A DNA stretch of 64,000 bases from Christiangramia flava JLT2011 (GCF_001951155.1 NZ_CP016359.1:2938001-3002000); one strand, 5' to 3'; counted from the first letter of the stretch, positions 25,784-35,373 are shown. The notes: a model not told the origin generated them from the letters alone. Program-made: numbers and translations.

Positions 25784-28759
25784 TTATTTTACTTCTTCTA
25801 ACAGGTCGCAATGAACATGTTGTTCTTCCTTCTTCTTAACTGGCTGAGTTTTTACCCCGCTGTTTTTCTCCTTCAGCATTTGCCCGATTAGCATATTTCG
25901 CTCCTGCTGGATTTCTTCGCGAAGTTTTGCATCTCTTTCCTTATCGAAATACACCACTCCTTCGATCATGGTCTTTTCAGGAACAGCGTAGATTGAAAGT
26001 GGATGCTCATTCCAAAGAACCAGATCAGCCTGCTTTCCTTCCTTGATACTTCCAACAAGATTATCTACATGAAGCAATTTTGCCGGGTTTATGGTTACCA
26101 TTTTCCAGGCGTCTTCTTCGCTCATCCCGCCATATTTCACACTTTTTGCCGCTTCCTGGTTCAGTCTACGGCTCATTTCAGCATCATCACTATTGATGGC
26201 AACTGTTAGCCCAACTTCATTCATGATGCTGGCGTTGTAAGGTATCGCGTCGTTCACTTCGTATTTGTACGCCCACCAGTCAGAAAAAGTAGAAGCACCA
26301 ACTCCATGTTCCTTCATTTTATCGGCGACTTTATAACCTTCCAGGATGTGCGTGAATGTATTGATTCGGAAGTCGAAATGTTCCGCAACTTTCATCAGCA
26401 TATTGATCTCGCTCTGAACATAAGAGTGACAGGATATGAAGCGTTCGCCATTCAGAATTTCAACTAAAGTTTCCATTTCTTCATCTTTACGGAAACCTTC
26501 ACTGCCTCTATTGGCTTCATAGGCTTTCGCACGGCCGAAATAGTCCATATAAACCTGTTCCACACCCATTCTCGTCTGTGGAAAACGAATGTTGCTTCCC
26601 CAGTTAGACTGTTTTACATTTTCACCAAGGGCAAATTTGATAAATCCGGGAGCTTCTTCGAAGATCATATTTTCAGCAGATTCGCCCCATTTTAGTTGAA
26701 GAATGGCCGACTGCCCGCCGATTGGATTAGCCGAACCATGCAGCAGCTGCACGGTAGTCACACCGCCCGCAAGATCACGGTAGATAGCAACATCTGTAGG
26801 ATCTACCACATCTTCCATCTGCACTTCCGCAGAAGAATTCTGGCCGGCTTCATTAATAGCCGAAGCAGCGATGTGAGAGTGCTCATCAATGATACCTGCT
26901 GTAAGGTGTTTGCCGGTTGCATCGATCACCGTTGCTCCACCGGCTCCAAGGTCTTTACCAACCTTTGCGATCTTCCCGTTTTTCACCAGCACATCGGTAT
27001 TTTCTAAAACGCCGGCATCTTCACTGGTCCATACCGTAGCATTTTTAAATAATATGTTCTGTTGCTTCGGAAGTTTTTTGAAACCATATACATTGTTTGG
27101 ATAGGAGACGGCCAGTATTTCTCTGGTTTTTGCCTGGTCTTCTTTGTCTTTTTTCTTGTCTTTACCTGATTCTTCTGCTGTTTTCTTGGTAGCGGTAAAA
27201 GATGTTTGTTTTCCATTTGGCATAATAGCCTTACCTGAAATCTTCTCAGTTTTTGCCGGAACATTTGCGGTAAGACGAATAAATTCCGTTTTAGTAGTAT
27301 CAGGAGAAGAAAGCAGTAGGGTCATCCAGTTCTGGTCAAAAGAAAGTTTCGAGCCGATCTTGGTATCACCCATGGTTACTTCAGCCTTAGGTTTAGTTGG
27401 TTCGCCGGTTAAGGAAAGCTCGTAATCCTTTCCGTCGATCTTTAAATCGTACTTTCCGGTGATATCGGTCACGTCCATGCTTTCCAGGACTTTCTTTTTA
27501 CCCTGAGTCCAGTTTTCATAAATGGTACTTTCCTTGTCAAAATAATCTCCGGAAGTGATGAGGAAGTTAGCCCAGGCACCTTGTTTAATGGTTCCTAGTT
27601 TTCCTTCCTGACCCATAGTTTTCGCCGGAATAGTGGTCAAGGCAGCCAGAGCCGCTTTTTTAGTCAAACCGTAATTTACGGCTTCCATCAGGTTTTTGCG
27701 GAAATCTTTTTCGGCATCAATGGAATGTGTGGTTAAAATGAACGGTACTTTAGCCGAATCCATCATCTTGAGATTGGCAGGCGCCTGATTCCATTCTTTC
27801 ATCTCCTGAAGTCCGAGATGTGAAGCCATATACGGGTCTTCCACATCAAAGGGTGATGGGAAATTCAGAGGGACAACATAGGTGGCAGCAGTAGCTTTTG
27901 CCTTATCCAGTCGCTGGTATTCCTTTCCGGTTCCCACGATCACATATTGTATTCCGAATTCGTCCCCAATTTTATCGGCACGAAATTCATCAAGCAGATT
28001 GTCTGTAACGAAAATCTGGGTAAGACCTTTGTTCTTGTTCAAAGCTTCCAGGGCAAGATCAGTATTTTCAGCATTGCCACCGGCATACCAGTTTGCATCG
28101 TTATAGACCTGGCGAATCAAGGCCATCGCACCCATAATACTGGTAGGATAAGATTGTCTTGACTGAACGCTTTTATCAAAAGATAAATATTGCGCGGAAC
28201 GATCATTGATGATCCGGTCACCTTCAGTAACACCGGGAGTGAGTGCCACCAGCATACCTGTACCGCGAACGATGCCATCTGGCATATGTGTGTTCACCAC
28301 TCCAAAACCAGCTTTCTGGTATTTTTCAGCGGCTTTTTCATCATAACTGAAATGAGCTACAGCCTCGGTTTCCGGGCGAATATGGTCATTCCAGTAATAA
28401 CCTTCGCGGCCTGCATCATATTGTGGCTGACCACCACCATCGGCACGTTTTGGTTTCTCCATTCCGAAGTCACTGTAGATATCGATGAAGGAAGGATAGA
28501 CTTCTTTTCCTTCAAGATCGACAATTACTGCGTTTTTCGGAACAGAAATCGATTTACCTACAGAAACAATTTTACCATTCTGGATCGAAAACATTCCATT
28601 TTCGATCGTGGTCTCCGGATCTACATGGATCCTGGCATTTTTAAATACCGTGTAATTGGTGTTTTTGGTCTTCACACCGTCATTCTTTGGGAAGTAATCC
28701 TGCGCGTTCATGCTAAAACCGCAAAAGATCACCCCAAAGATCAGTAATTTTAATTTCAT
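25784..28759 (-). CDS. Exported double amidohydrolase protein
   Basis: 991 residues with a signal peptide (LKLLIFGVIFCGFSMNAQ) and two amidohydrolase-like halves. The C-terminal half (from about 565) has the metal ligands: IIDEHSHIA, FISCHSYVQ, NTFTHILEG and AINSDDAEM, with a TAGIIDEHSH entry typical of active enzymes. The N-terminal half has VYPSFIDIYSDFG in place of HxH and a middle domain (about 420-520) resembling a beta-sandwich (KYDLKIDGKDYEL). So one half is likely a functional hydrolase (imidazolonepropionase/cyclase-like) and the other degenerate. It is the first gene of a two-gene operon. Confidence 0.82.
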   Translation of the reverse strand: MKLKLLIFGVIFCGFSMNAQDYFPKNDGVKTKNTNYTVFKNARIHVDPETTIENGMFSIQNGKIVSVGKSISVPKNAVIVDLEGKEVYPSFIDIYSDFGMEKPKRADGGGQPQYDAGREGYYWNDHIRPETEAVAHFSYDEKAAEKYQKAGFGVVNTHMPDGIVRGTGMLVALTPGVTEGDRIINDRSAQYLSFDKSVQSRQSYPTSIMGAMALIRQVYNDANWYAGGNAENTDLALEALNKNKGLTQIFVTDNLLDEFRADKIGDEFGIQYVIVGTGKEYQRLDKAKATAATYVVPLNFPSPFDVEDPYMASHLGLQEMKEWNQAPANLKMMDSAKVPFILTTHSIDAEKDFRKNLMEAVNYGLTKKAALAALTTIPAKTMGQEGKLGTIKQGAWANFLITSGDYFDKESTIYENWTQGKKKVLESMDVTDITGKYDLKIDGKDYELSLTGEPTKPKAEVTMGDTKIGSKLSFDQNWMTLLLSSPDTTKTEFIRLTANVPAKTEKISGKAIMPNGKQTSFTATKKTAEESGKDKKKDKEDQAKTREILAVSYPNNVYGFKKLPKQQNILFKNATVWTSEDAGVLENTDVLVKNGKIAKVGKDLGAGGATVIDATGKHLTAGIIDEHSHIAASAINEAGQNSSAEVQMEDVVDPTDVAIYRDLAGGVTTVQLLHGSANPIGGQSAILQLKWGESAENMIFEEAPGFIKFALGENVKQSNWGSNIRFPQTRMGVEQVYMDYFGRAKAYEANRGSEGFRKDEEMETLVEILNGERFISCHSYVQSEINMLMKVAEHFDFRINTFTHILEGYKVADKMKEHGVGASTFSDWWAYKYEVNDAIPYNASIMNEVGLTVAINSDDAEMSRRLNQEAAKSVKYGGMSEEDAWKMVTINPAKLLHVDNLVGSIKEGKQADLVLWNEHPLSIYAVPEKTMIEGVVYFDKERDAKLREEIQQERNMLIGQMLKEKNSGVKTQPVKKKEEQHVHCDLLEEVK

Positions 28760-28841
28760 AAAAAGTTGTTAGGGTTTTTGAAAAAGACTCCAATTTTAAA
28801 GAGCCTTAAAATACTAAAAAATACAGAATCTTAAAGCGGAG

Positions 28842-29915
28842 TTAAAAAGCATTTCTGGTATCGTCGAAATAATTCACCAGAAGCGCCACCACATAGCTGT
28901 AACTTTTCATGCCTTCGGCCTGGTTATTAGCCACGAGATACTGGTTATAAGTTGCCTGAAATAGCGGCTCCAGAGGGTTTTGATGTTCCAGCCAGAAATC
29001 TTCCACTTCCTGGTAATTCTTTCGCACTCCTGGATGGAGTTCTTCCAGCAAGGTTTCTATCGTATCTGGTTCACGGCGATACACTTCGCTTAAACAGTAA
29101 CTCAATGCAAATGTGAATCCGGAGTACCGAAAATAGGGGTCGGGATGGTTCATGGTTACCAGGCAGGCAATGAAATTGGCTTCGTTCTCTTTGGCAAAAC
29201 CTAATTGATGCCCTACTTCGTGACTGGCAGTGGTTGGTATTTTATATGGAAGAATGATCGTGTTGACCTGCGCTTCATTTGTTAGCGGATTCAGATATCC
29301 GTTAAAACCCATATAAGTAAGCGGAAGGCTGTATAAAGATCTTTTCAGGGCAGTGCCGTGATAGGCGAGGTGTGGATAGTCTTTTTCCAGGTGATCATAG
29401 CCGGCGATGGTTTTTTCAAACAATTCATTTTTGCTGAAGTTAAATTCAATTTTAGTCGAATCGTTTTGGCCTAACTGCAGTTGTAACTCGTTACTTTTTT
29501 CAATGAGCGAATGTGTGAGTTTCAGTAGTTTTTCCGTGGTGTAATCGTTATCGATACCAAGACTTTGGTGTAAGGGCAGCCGGTAATAATTGAATCCCCA
29601 GAAAAGATTAAAGCACAAATAGATAATAGACAGGCTGGCCAGTGCATCGGGTATCCAGAGTTTGGCGTTTTTAAAACCTTGTTTAAACCTTCTGATGATC
29701 CAAAGAATGAGCATTACGATGAATGCAGCGTACAAAAGGTCCCCCAGGCTAAAGGGTAAGAAGCCCAGGGTAAAACGCATCATCTTCGAAATTACCGGGT
29801 ACAAACCCTGCGAATAGTACGTTTCAACAAATTCGGGATGACCGGCAAGAATGCGGTTAAAAAGGATCTGTACCGGTAGCAATGCCGCGAGGATAAGAGT
29901 GGTTTTTCGCTTCAC
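28842..29915 (-). CDS. DUF3810 membrane protein with zinc-protease motif
   Basis: 357 residues. Three hydrophobic segments occupy the first ~115 residues (around 5-22, 55-75 and 92-112); the rest is predicted to face one side of the membrane. It carries TTASHEVGHQLGFAKENEANFIAC, an HExxH plus downstream Glu arrangement of zinc metallopeptidases (split here). Family is DUF3810, uncharacterised as far as I know. The start codon is GTG at 29915, preceded by no closer ATG. It is a single gene divergent from pepD. Confidence 0.82.
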   Translation of the reverse strand: MKRKTTLILAALLPVQILFNRILAGHPEFVETYYSQGLYPVISKMMRFTLGFLPFSLGDLLYAAFIVMLILWIIRRFKQGFKNAKLWIPDALASLSIIYLCFNLFWGFNYYRLPLHQSLGIDNDYTTEKLLKLTHSLIEKSNELQLQLGQNDSTKIEFNFSKNELFEKTIAGYDHLEKDYPHLAYHGTALKRSLYSLPLTYMGFNGYLNPLTNEAQVNTIILPYKIPTTASHEVGHQLGFAKENEANFIACLVTMNHPDPYFRYSGFTFALSYCLSEVYRREPDTIETLLEELHPGVRKNYQEVEDFWLEHQNPLEPLFQATYNQYLVANNQAEGMKSYSYVVALLVNYFDDTRNAF

Positions 29916-29972
29916 GGCTTAAAAATACAAATAAATGGCTGTTGGCAAATTTCTTAAATCCTTTAAATAAAA

Positions 29973-29980
29973 TACCTTTG
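29973..29980 (+). promoter_or_regulatory. Promoter -7 box for pepD
   Basis: TACCTTTG, a perfect TAnnTTTG, 24 bp before the ATG at 30004; no -33 TTTG at the ideal distance. Confidence 0.5.
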
Positions 29981-30003
29981 TAAATACGCTTAAAACAAAA
30001 CAG

Positions 30004-31461
30004 ATGAATGAAGAAATAAGAGCCCTGGAGCCTAAAGCTCTTTGGAATAAATTCGCCGATCTGAATGCGGTTCCAAGGCCTTCCAAAAAAGAAGAACGAG
30101 TCATCGAATTCATAAAAATGTTTGGAGAAAACCTGAATCTGGACACCCAGGTTGATGAGGTTGGAAATGTGGTGATCAGGAAACCGGCGACCAGCGGAAT
30201 GGAAAACCGGCAGAAAGTGGTTCTTCAGGCACACCTGGATATGGTTCATCAAAAGAATAATGATACCGATTTTGATTTTTCCAGCCAGGGTATCGATATG
30301 TATGTGGATGGTGACTGGGTGCGCGCGAAGGGCACCACCCTGGGAGCCGATAATGGTCTTGGTGTGGCCAGCATGATGGCAATCCTGGAAAGTGATTCCA
30401 TTGAACACCCGGCGATCGAAGCTTTGTTCACGATCGATGAGGAAACCGGGATGACCGGTGCAAAAGGTCTAAGCCCGGATCTGCTCAGCGGTGATATTCT
30501 GCTGAATCTGGATACCGAGGAAGACGATGAGATCGGGATTGGATGTGCCGGCGGCGTAGATGTGACGGCTAAAAGGAATTATGAACAGGAATCGATTCCT
30601 GAAAATTCTGAAGTGTATACTATCCAGGTAAAAGGACTTCAGGGTGGTCATTCCGGGATGGATATTATCAAAGGTTTAGGCAACGCCAATAAACTCATGA
30701 ACCGATTGTTTAATGCCGGTTTGCAAAGCGGCCTTCGGATCGCTGAGATTAACGGAGGCGGCCTTCGGAATGCCATTCCTAGAGAAAGTCTCGCCATCGT
30801 TACCATTACTTCGGAAGGCAAAACTGAAATATTGAAAGCTCTGGAAACTGAAGCCGAAAACATTCAGTTGGAGTACCGAACGCTGGAACCAAATCTTTCC
30901 GTAGAAATTACCAAGAGCGGAGACGCGCGGAAAGTGATCGCGGAAAAGGCTCAGAAGGAAATAGTTCTCGCTTTGGCTGCTGCTCATAATGGCGTATACC
31001 GAATGAGCCCTGAAATTGCTGGCCTGGTAGAAGCATCTAACAATATTGCAAATGTGACGATCAAAGATGGAAAGGCAGAAATAAAATGTCTTACCAGAAG
31101 TTCGGTTGAATCTTCCAAAGATGATCTTGCCGAGTCTTTGAGAGCTGCTTTCGAGCTGGCAGGATTTGATGTGTCACTTTCCGGGGAATATCCGGGTTGG
31201 GCACCAAGCCGAGATTCGGCCATTCTGAAGACTTTGGATGGTATTTATCAGGACATGTTCCATGAACAGGCTGATATTGCTGCCTGTCATGCCGGTCTGG
31301 AATGCGGAATTATAGGAAGTCATTATCCAAAACTGGATATGATCTCATTTGGGCCTACCATTCGTGGAGCCCACTCTCCAGATGAACGTGCTTCTATTTC
31401 CAGCTCACAGAAATACTGGAAATTCCTGCTGGAAGTTTTAAAAAATATTCCGGAGAATTAA
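30004..31461 (+). CDS. pepD: Aminoacyl-histidine dipeptidase (M20C)
   Basis: Cytoplasmic zinc dipeptidase acting on Xaa-His and other dipeptides. 485 residues, standard for the family. The M20 metal motifs are VVLQAHLDMVHQK (H, D near 75-80), GTTLGADNGLG (D near 118), TIDEETGMTGA (catalytic and binding Glu near 146-149), LNLDTE and the C-terminal FGPTIRGAHSPDER. The lid domain between them is present. ATG at 30004 follows a recognisable -7 box. It is a single-gene unit ended by a bidirectional terminator. Confidence 0.94.
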   Translation: MNEEIRALEPKALWNKFADLNAVPRPSKKEERVIEFIKMFGENLNLDTQVDEVGNVVIRKPATSGMENRQKVVLQAHLDMVHQKNNDTDFDFSSQGIDMYVDGDWVRAKGTTLGADNGLGVASMMAILESDSIEHPAIEALFTIDEETGMTGAKGLSPDLLSGDILLNLDTEEDDEIGIGCAGGVDVTAKRNYEQESIPENSEVYTIQVKGLQGGHSGMDIIKGLGNANKLMNRLFNAGLQSGLRIAEINGGGLRNAIPRESLAIVTITSEGKTEILKALETEAENIQLEYRTLEPNLSVEITKSGDARKVIAEKAQKEIVLALAAAHNGVYRMSPEIAGLVEASNNIANVTIKDGKAEIKCLTRSSVESSKDDLAESLRAAFELAGFDVSLSGEYPGWAPSRDSAILKTLDGIYQDMFHEQADIAACHAGLECGIIGSHYPKLDMISFGPTIRGAHSPDERASISSSQKYWKFLLEVLKNIPEN

Positions 31462-31477
31462 TAAGAATTAGGATCAT

Positions 31478-31510
31478 AAAAAAAGCCCCGAATTTCGGGG
31501 CTTTTTTTAT
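31478..31510. terminator. Bidirectional terminator after pepD and the PPIase operon
   Basis: GCCCCGAA-T-TTCGGGGC core with a run of A on the left and of T on the right, between the pepD stop (31461) and the PPIase stop (31527). Confidence 0.88.
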
Positions 31511-31526
31511 GCTGTTTTCCTGAGTC

Positions 31527-32657
31527 TTATTCAGAAGCATTTGCCATTTCCACCATTTCCAGAACAAAGACCAGGTTGGTATCCGGAGGAATCACTCTGC
31601 CTCTTCCGCTTTTACCATAACCCAGTTCGCTAGGGATGAAAACAACTGCTTTATCTCCCACTTGCATCGCCTGAAGCGCGTCTTTGAATCCCTGGATCAG
31701 GGGAGTGTCTGGGCTAAAATCCATTGGAGTTGGGCCGTACATTCCCATATCGTCACGCTGGCGGTTGTATACACCCATTTCTTTTGCCAGTTCTACATCA
31801 TTGGTATCGAAAATTCTTCCGTCTTCAAAATACCCCTGATACAGCATCATCACTTTCTGCCCAATCTTCGGTTTTGGTCCGTCACCTTTTTCTTCATAAT
31901 AGATCTTTACACCGCTTTCCAGGGAATCAGCTTCTTTTTTTAATTCCGCGAAACGATGAGCGTTTTGGTTGATCTTCTCTTCCAACGCCTGGCGTTCCTG
32001 CTCCCGACGGTCTTCAATCTTCTTCATTTCATTCTGCATCACCTTGTCGGCATCAAAGTTCTTGGCCGCTTTTCCTTTTCTGATGATGTTTACTTCATTC
32101 ATGACCACGTCTTTAGTAGGTCGATCTCCCTGGCCGGTTTCCACTTTTCCGATCGCTTCCACGACATCCATTCCTTTCACTACTTTTCCGAAGACACTGT
32201 GCTTGTCATTGAGATGCGGCGTAGGAGCGAGGGTGACGAAAAACTGACTTCCGTTGGTGCCCGGTCCTGCGTTGGCCATGGAAAGTATCCCGGCGCTGTC
32301 ATGTCTCAGGCTATCTACAAATTCATCAGGAAATCTATAACCGGGTCCTCCGCTACCGGTACCTGTTGGATCACCTCCCTGAATGACGAAACCGTCCATT
32401 ACGCGATGAAAGATAAGGCCTTCATAATATTTTTTTCCTTTAAAGGTGCTGTCTACCATAGAATTGGTTCCTTCTGCAAGCGAAACAAAATTCCCCACGG
32501 TCAGCGGGGCTTCTTCAAAATAAAGCTGGGCGACAAAAGGTCCCATGGAAGTTTGAAATTCGGCATACATCCCGTCTTCCAGGTCTGGGTATTCTTCTTT
32601 ACAGGAAATTAGTGAAGCCACGATGGCTAATAAGAATAAAAAGTTTCGTGTTTTCAT
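31527..32657 (-). CDS. Cyclophilin-FKBP fusion lipoprotein (peptidyl-prolyl isomerase)
   Basis: 376 residues. Lipobox LISC at about residue 19, then KEEYPDLEDG, an acidic cluster like the surface-export signal of Bacteroidota lipoproteins. Residues about 30-185 are a cyclophilin (FHRVMDGFVIQGGDPTGTG, ANAGPGTNGSQFFVTL), about 190-245 a charged coiled coil, and about 255-370 an FKBP domain (MMLYQGYFEDGRIFD, IPSELGYGKSGRG). Two unrelated isomerase folds in one chain point to a folding helper at the outer membrane. It follows gldI with a one-base start/stop overlap. Confidence 0.9.
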   Translation of the reverse strand: MKTRNFLFLLAIVASLISCKEEYPDLEDGMYAEFQTSMGPFVAQLYFEEAPLTVGNFVSLAEGTNSMVDSTFKGKKYYEGLIFHRVMDGFVIQGGDPTGTGSGGPGYRFPDEFVDSLRHDSAGILSMANAGPGTNGSQFFVTLAPTPHLNDKHSVFGKVVKGMDVVEAIGKVETGQGDRPTKDVVMNEVNIIRKGKAAKNFDADKVMQNEMKKIEDRREQERQALEEKINQNAHRFAELKKEADSLESGVKIYYEEKGDGPKPKIGQKVMMLYQGYFEDGRIFDTNDVELAKEMGVYNRQRDDMGMYGPTPMDFSPDTPLIQGFKDALQAMQVGDKAVVFIPSELGYGKSGRGRVIPPDTNLVFVLEMVEMANASE

Positions 32658-33220
32658 TATTGATTATCTAATTCGTTATTGGTTTGTTTTTCGATGTTAT
32701 ATAAAGTCACTTTAGTGATAATTGGCATATTGGTGCCAATCTTTTCCTTATCGCCATAATAGCCGAAAGCTTTGTGCGAGGGGAAAAGAAAAGTCACGGT
32801 TTCTCCTTCTTTCATGAGCTTTAGGCCCTGGCGGAGACCGGAAAAAAGTTTTTCCTGGTCCATGGCGTACGTTCTCCTGGGTTTTTCGCCTTCCGCGTAA
32901 ATTGTTTGGCCATCAATACTGGAAATACTGTATTCGAAATCCACGATATCGCCAAATTCCGGGTGGTCGTTGGTAATACTATCAGCTACCTTAGTGTTGT
33001 AATAATACCAGAAACCATCAGCAGAAGCTTGGTAACTGGTCGTAGAATCTTCAGCCATCAGATTCTTGATGTATTGTTCTTCCTGGGCCACCAGTTTTTT
33101 ATTCCTGGCCACGGATTCATCGATGTACGAACCGCTTTTTTGACTCACGGGATAACGCGCTTCCGGCGATTTGCAGGAGGCAAGGCCTATGATCAGGAAA
33201 AGTGCAAGTAATTTTTTCAT
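32657..33220 (-). CDS. gldI: Gliding-motility lipoprotein GldI (FKBP-type PPIase)
   Basis: 187 residues. Lipobox LASC at about residue 16, then a helical stretch with SYIDESVARNKKLVAQEEQ and a C-terminal FKBP domain (YEFSIS-type strands around FEYSISSIDGQTIYAEGE, LRQGLKLMKEGETVTFLFP, KAFGYYG). This matches GldI, needed for gliding and for secretion or assembly of type IX system components in Flavobacterium. It is flanked by the nrnA-like gene (ATGA overlap) and the second PPIase, a common flavobacterial order. Whether the organism glides cannot be read from this locus. Confidence 0.88.
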   Translation of the reverse strand: MKKLLALFLIIGLASCKSPEARYPVSQKSGSYIDESVARNKKLVAQEEQYIKNLMAEDSTTSYQASADGFWYYYNTKVADSITNDHPEFGDIVDFEYSISSIDGQTIYAEGEKPRRTYAMDQEKLFSGLRQGLKLMKEGETVTFLFPSHKAFGYYGDKEKIGTNMPIITKVTLYNIEKQTNNELDNQ

Positions 33221-34233
33221 TTTGAAAGCTTTTCACGGTATTCGGGCAACAACCTGTTGAATTTGACTACTGTGTCGTTCAGGGACAGGTCGCTTCTTCC
33301 GCCGGCGGCATTAATATGCCCTCCACCATTAAAGTGGGCTCTTGCAAATTTGTTCACATCGAAATCTCCTTTCGAGCGGAACGATATCTTAACAAGATCC
33401 TCATTTTCTTTTTCTATAAAGATCACCGCGAAAATGATGCCTTCCAGAGACAGGCCGTAATTCACAAAACCTTCCGTATCTCCCTTTTGAAAATGGTGGC
33501 GGTCCAGTTCTTCCTGGGACAGGGTGATGTAAGCGGTTCGAAATTCGCTGTTTACTTTAAGATTAGAAAGTGCCGTTCCCAGCAATCGCATTTTATCCTG
33601 GGAATTGGTATCGAAAATATTATTGTGAATTTCGGCATTTTTCGCACCCTTATCGATCAGGTCGGCAATTGCCCTATGTGTATCGCTGCTGGTACTACTA
33701 AAGCGGAAGGAACCCGTGTCCGTCATGATTCCCGCATATAGGCAGGTTGCGATCTCGGGAGTGATATTTTTATTTGCGCGCAGCTTATTAATGAAATTGT
33801 ACACCATCTCGCAGGTGGAACTCATTTCAGAATCGCTGTAGGTATAGGCCGCATAATCTGCCGGTTCCTGGTGGTGATCGATCATCACAAAGACTGCATC
33901 GACTTCGGTTAAGGGCAATTCCATATCACCGCAACGGCTGAGGTGATTAAAATCCAGGGTAAAAATAATATCGGCCTGGCTTATGAGTTCATCAGCTTTG
34001 GCTTTTTCCTGTTCATAGATCATGACGCTGTCATTTCCCGGTAGCCATTTCAGAAAATGCGGGTAATCATTTGGCGCAATGACCTGTACCTGGTGGCCTT
34101 TATCCTTCAGAAAATGGTATAAGCCAAGAGACGAGCCAATGGCATCACCGTCTGGGCCTCTATGCGGTACGATCACTATGTTTTCGGCACCGTCCAGTTC
34201 GGCGGTGATCTCCAGAATTCTCGTGTCTATCAT
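33217..34233 (-). CDS. nrnA: DHH phosphoesterase (NrnA-type oligoribonuclease/pAp phosphatase)
   Basis: 338 residues. Degrades very short RNAs and dephosphorylates 3',5'-pAp. The DHH-family manganese motifs are IVPHRGPDGDAIGSS (H24, D28, D30), LDFNHLSRCG (D94) and MIDHHQEP (D119-H121), followed by the DHHA1 motif FNGGGHINAAGG near residue 305. It is the first gene of nrnA-gldI-PPIase, all linked by short overlaps. The symbol is by homology; RecJ-like exonucleases differ by having extra domains that are missing here. Confidence 0.88.
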   Translation of the reverse strand: MIDTRILEITAELDGAENIVIVPHRGPDGDAIGSSLGLYHFLKDKGHQVQVIAPNDYPHFLKWLPGNDSVMIYEQEKAKADELISQADIIFTLDFNHLSRCGDMELPLTEVDAVFVMIDHHQEPADYAAYTYSDSEMSSTCEMVYNFINKLRANKNITPEIATCLYAGIMTDTGSFRFSSTSSDTHRAIADLIDKGAKNAEIHNNIFDTNSQDKMRLLGTALSNLKVNSEFRTAYITLSQEELDRHHFQKGDTEGFVNYGLSLEGIIFAVIFIEKENEDLVKISFRSKGDFDVNKFARAHFNGGGHINAAGGRSDLSLNDTVVKFNRLLPEYREKLSK

Positions 34234-34309
34234 AATCGAGGCTAAATATACAATTTAATAATACTTAAGAAATACAGGAAACTTTAAATTCGCAATAGAA
34301 ACAATTCTT

Positions 34310-35320
34310 ATGAAAAACCTCCTCAGCCTTTTTATTACATTTTTACTGATTTCCTGCGGAAGCCGAAATTTGAAACAGGATGAAAATACCGATTTTATTA
34401 TTGCCTTCGGAAGCTGTAATCACCAGTACGACCCGCAACCGCTCTGGCAACCCATCCTAAAGAATCAGCCCGATGTGTTTTTATGGGGTGGGGACAATAT
34501 CTATTCTGATACCGATGATGCTGCCAGGATGAAAGCCGAATACCAGCAACAACTGGACAATAAGGATTATCAGCAGATCCTGGCGGCGATGCCGGTTCTG
34601 GCGACCTGGGACGATCACGACTACGGCCTGAATGACGGCGGGCGGGAATGGCATTTTAAAGATACCAGCCAGCAGTTATTCCTTGATTTTATGAAGGTGC
34701 CGAATGATAGCCCAAGACGCAGTCAAAAAGGGGTGTATTCTTCGGAAGTTTTTGAAACCGAAAAGGGCAGCGTAAAGATCATTCTGTTGGATACGCGTTA
34801 TTTCCGAAGTGAACTGAAGAAAAGCGAGGATCCCAATCGCCGTTTTGAACCTTCTGAAGGAACCATGTTGGGAGCGGAGCAGTGGGGTTGGCTGGAAAAT
34901 GAGCTGAAGAATAGTGATGCCGGTTTCCATATTATTCTGTCCAGCGTGCAGGTTCTTTCAGGAGAGCACGGTTTTGAAAGCTGGGGAAATTTTCCTTCAG
35001 AAGTGGAAAAACTGGAAAACTTAGTCGTTTCTTCCAAAGCAAAGAATGTAATCTTATTGAGTGGCGATCGGCATATTTCCGAATTTTCTGAAGCAGTGAT
35101 TCCGGGCCTGTATTACCCGCTGATGGATTTTACCTCCAGCGGCCTTACGCATACCTACGAAGAATTTAGCGGGGAGCCCAACAAGTACCGTAAAGGCTTC
35201 GTGGTGAAAGACAAAAGTTTTGGCATCATCAGGCTCAATTTTGAAGAAAATTCGGCGATTCTGGAAATGCGTGGCGAAAACAACAAATTGCAGCAGGAAT
35301 ACCAGCTTGATTTTCAGTAG
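34310..35320 (+). CDS. PhoD-like metallophosphatase lipoprotein
   Basis: 336 residues. A short signal ends in the lipobox LISC (Cys about 16). The domain begins FIIAFGSCNHQYD and has the PhoD-type metal site: WGGDNIYSD, ATWDDHDYGLND, LLDTRYFR and LLSGDRHISEF. Family members are alkaline phosphodiesterases/phosphatases that use calcium and iron. It lacks the N-terminal PhoD domain of Bacillus, giving the shorter form common in Bacteroidota. The gene is divergent from nrnA and 75 bp upstream of ndk, which has its own promoter. Confidence 0.87.
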   Translation: MKNLLSLFITFLLISCGSRNLKQDENTDFIIAFGSCNHQYDPQPLWQPILKNQPDVFLWGGDNIYSDTDDAARMKAEYQQQLDNKDYQQILAAMPVLATWDDHDYGLNDGGREWHFKDTSQQLFLDFMKVPNDSPRRSQKGVYSSEVFETEKGSVKIILLDTRYFRSELKKSEDPNRRFEPSEGTMLGAEQWGWLENELKNSDAGFHIILSSVQVLSGEHGFESWGNFPSEVEKLENLVVSSKAKNVILLSGDRHISEFSEAVIPGLYYPLMDFTSSGLTHTYEEFSGEPNKYRKGFVVKDKSFGIIRLNFEENSAILEMRGENNKLQQEYQLDFQ

Positions 35321-35343
35321 ATAAACTTAAAATTTGAATCTGC

Positions 35344-35373
35344 TTGGATTTGGAAAGGAATTAACTATTTTTG
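35344..35373 (+). promoter_or_regulatory. Promoter of ndk
   Basis: TTG at 35344-35346, 19 bp, then TATTTTTG at 35366-35373 (TAnnTTTG). Start codon at 35396. Confidence 0.65.

Noticed and set aside
31956..32612. 218-codon open frame opposite the cyclophilin-FKBP lipoprotein
   Set aside because: Shadow frame with no recognisable motif; the opposite strand encodes a fully motif-supported protein.
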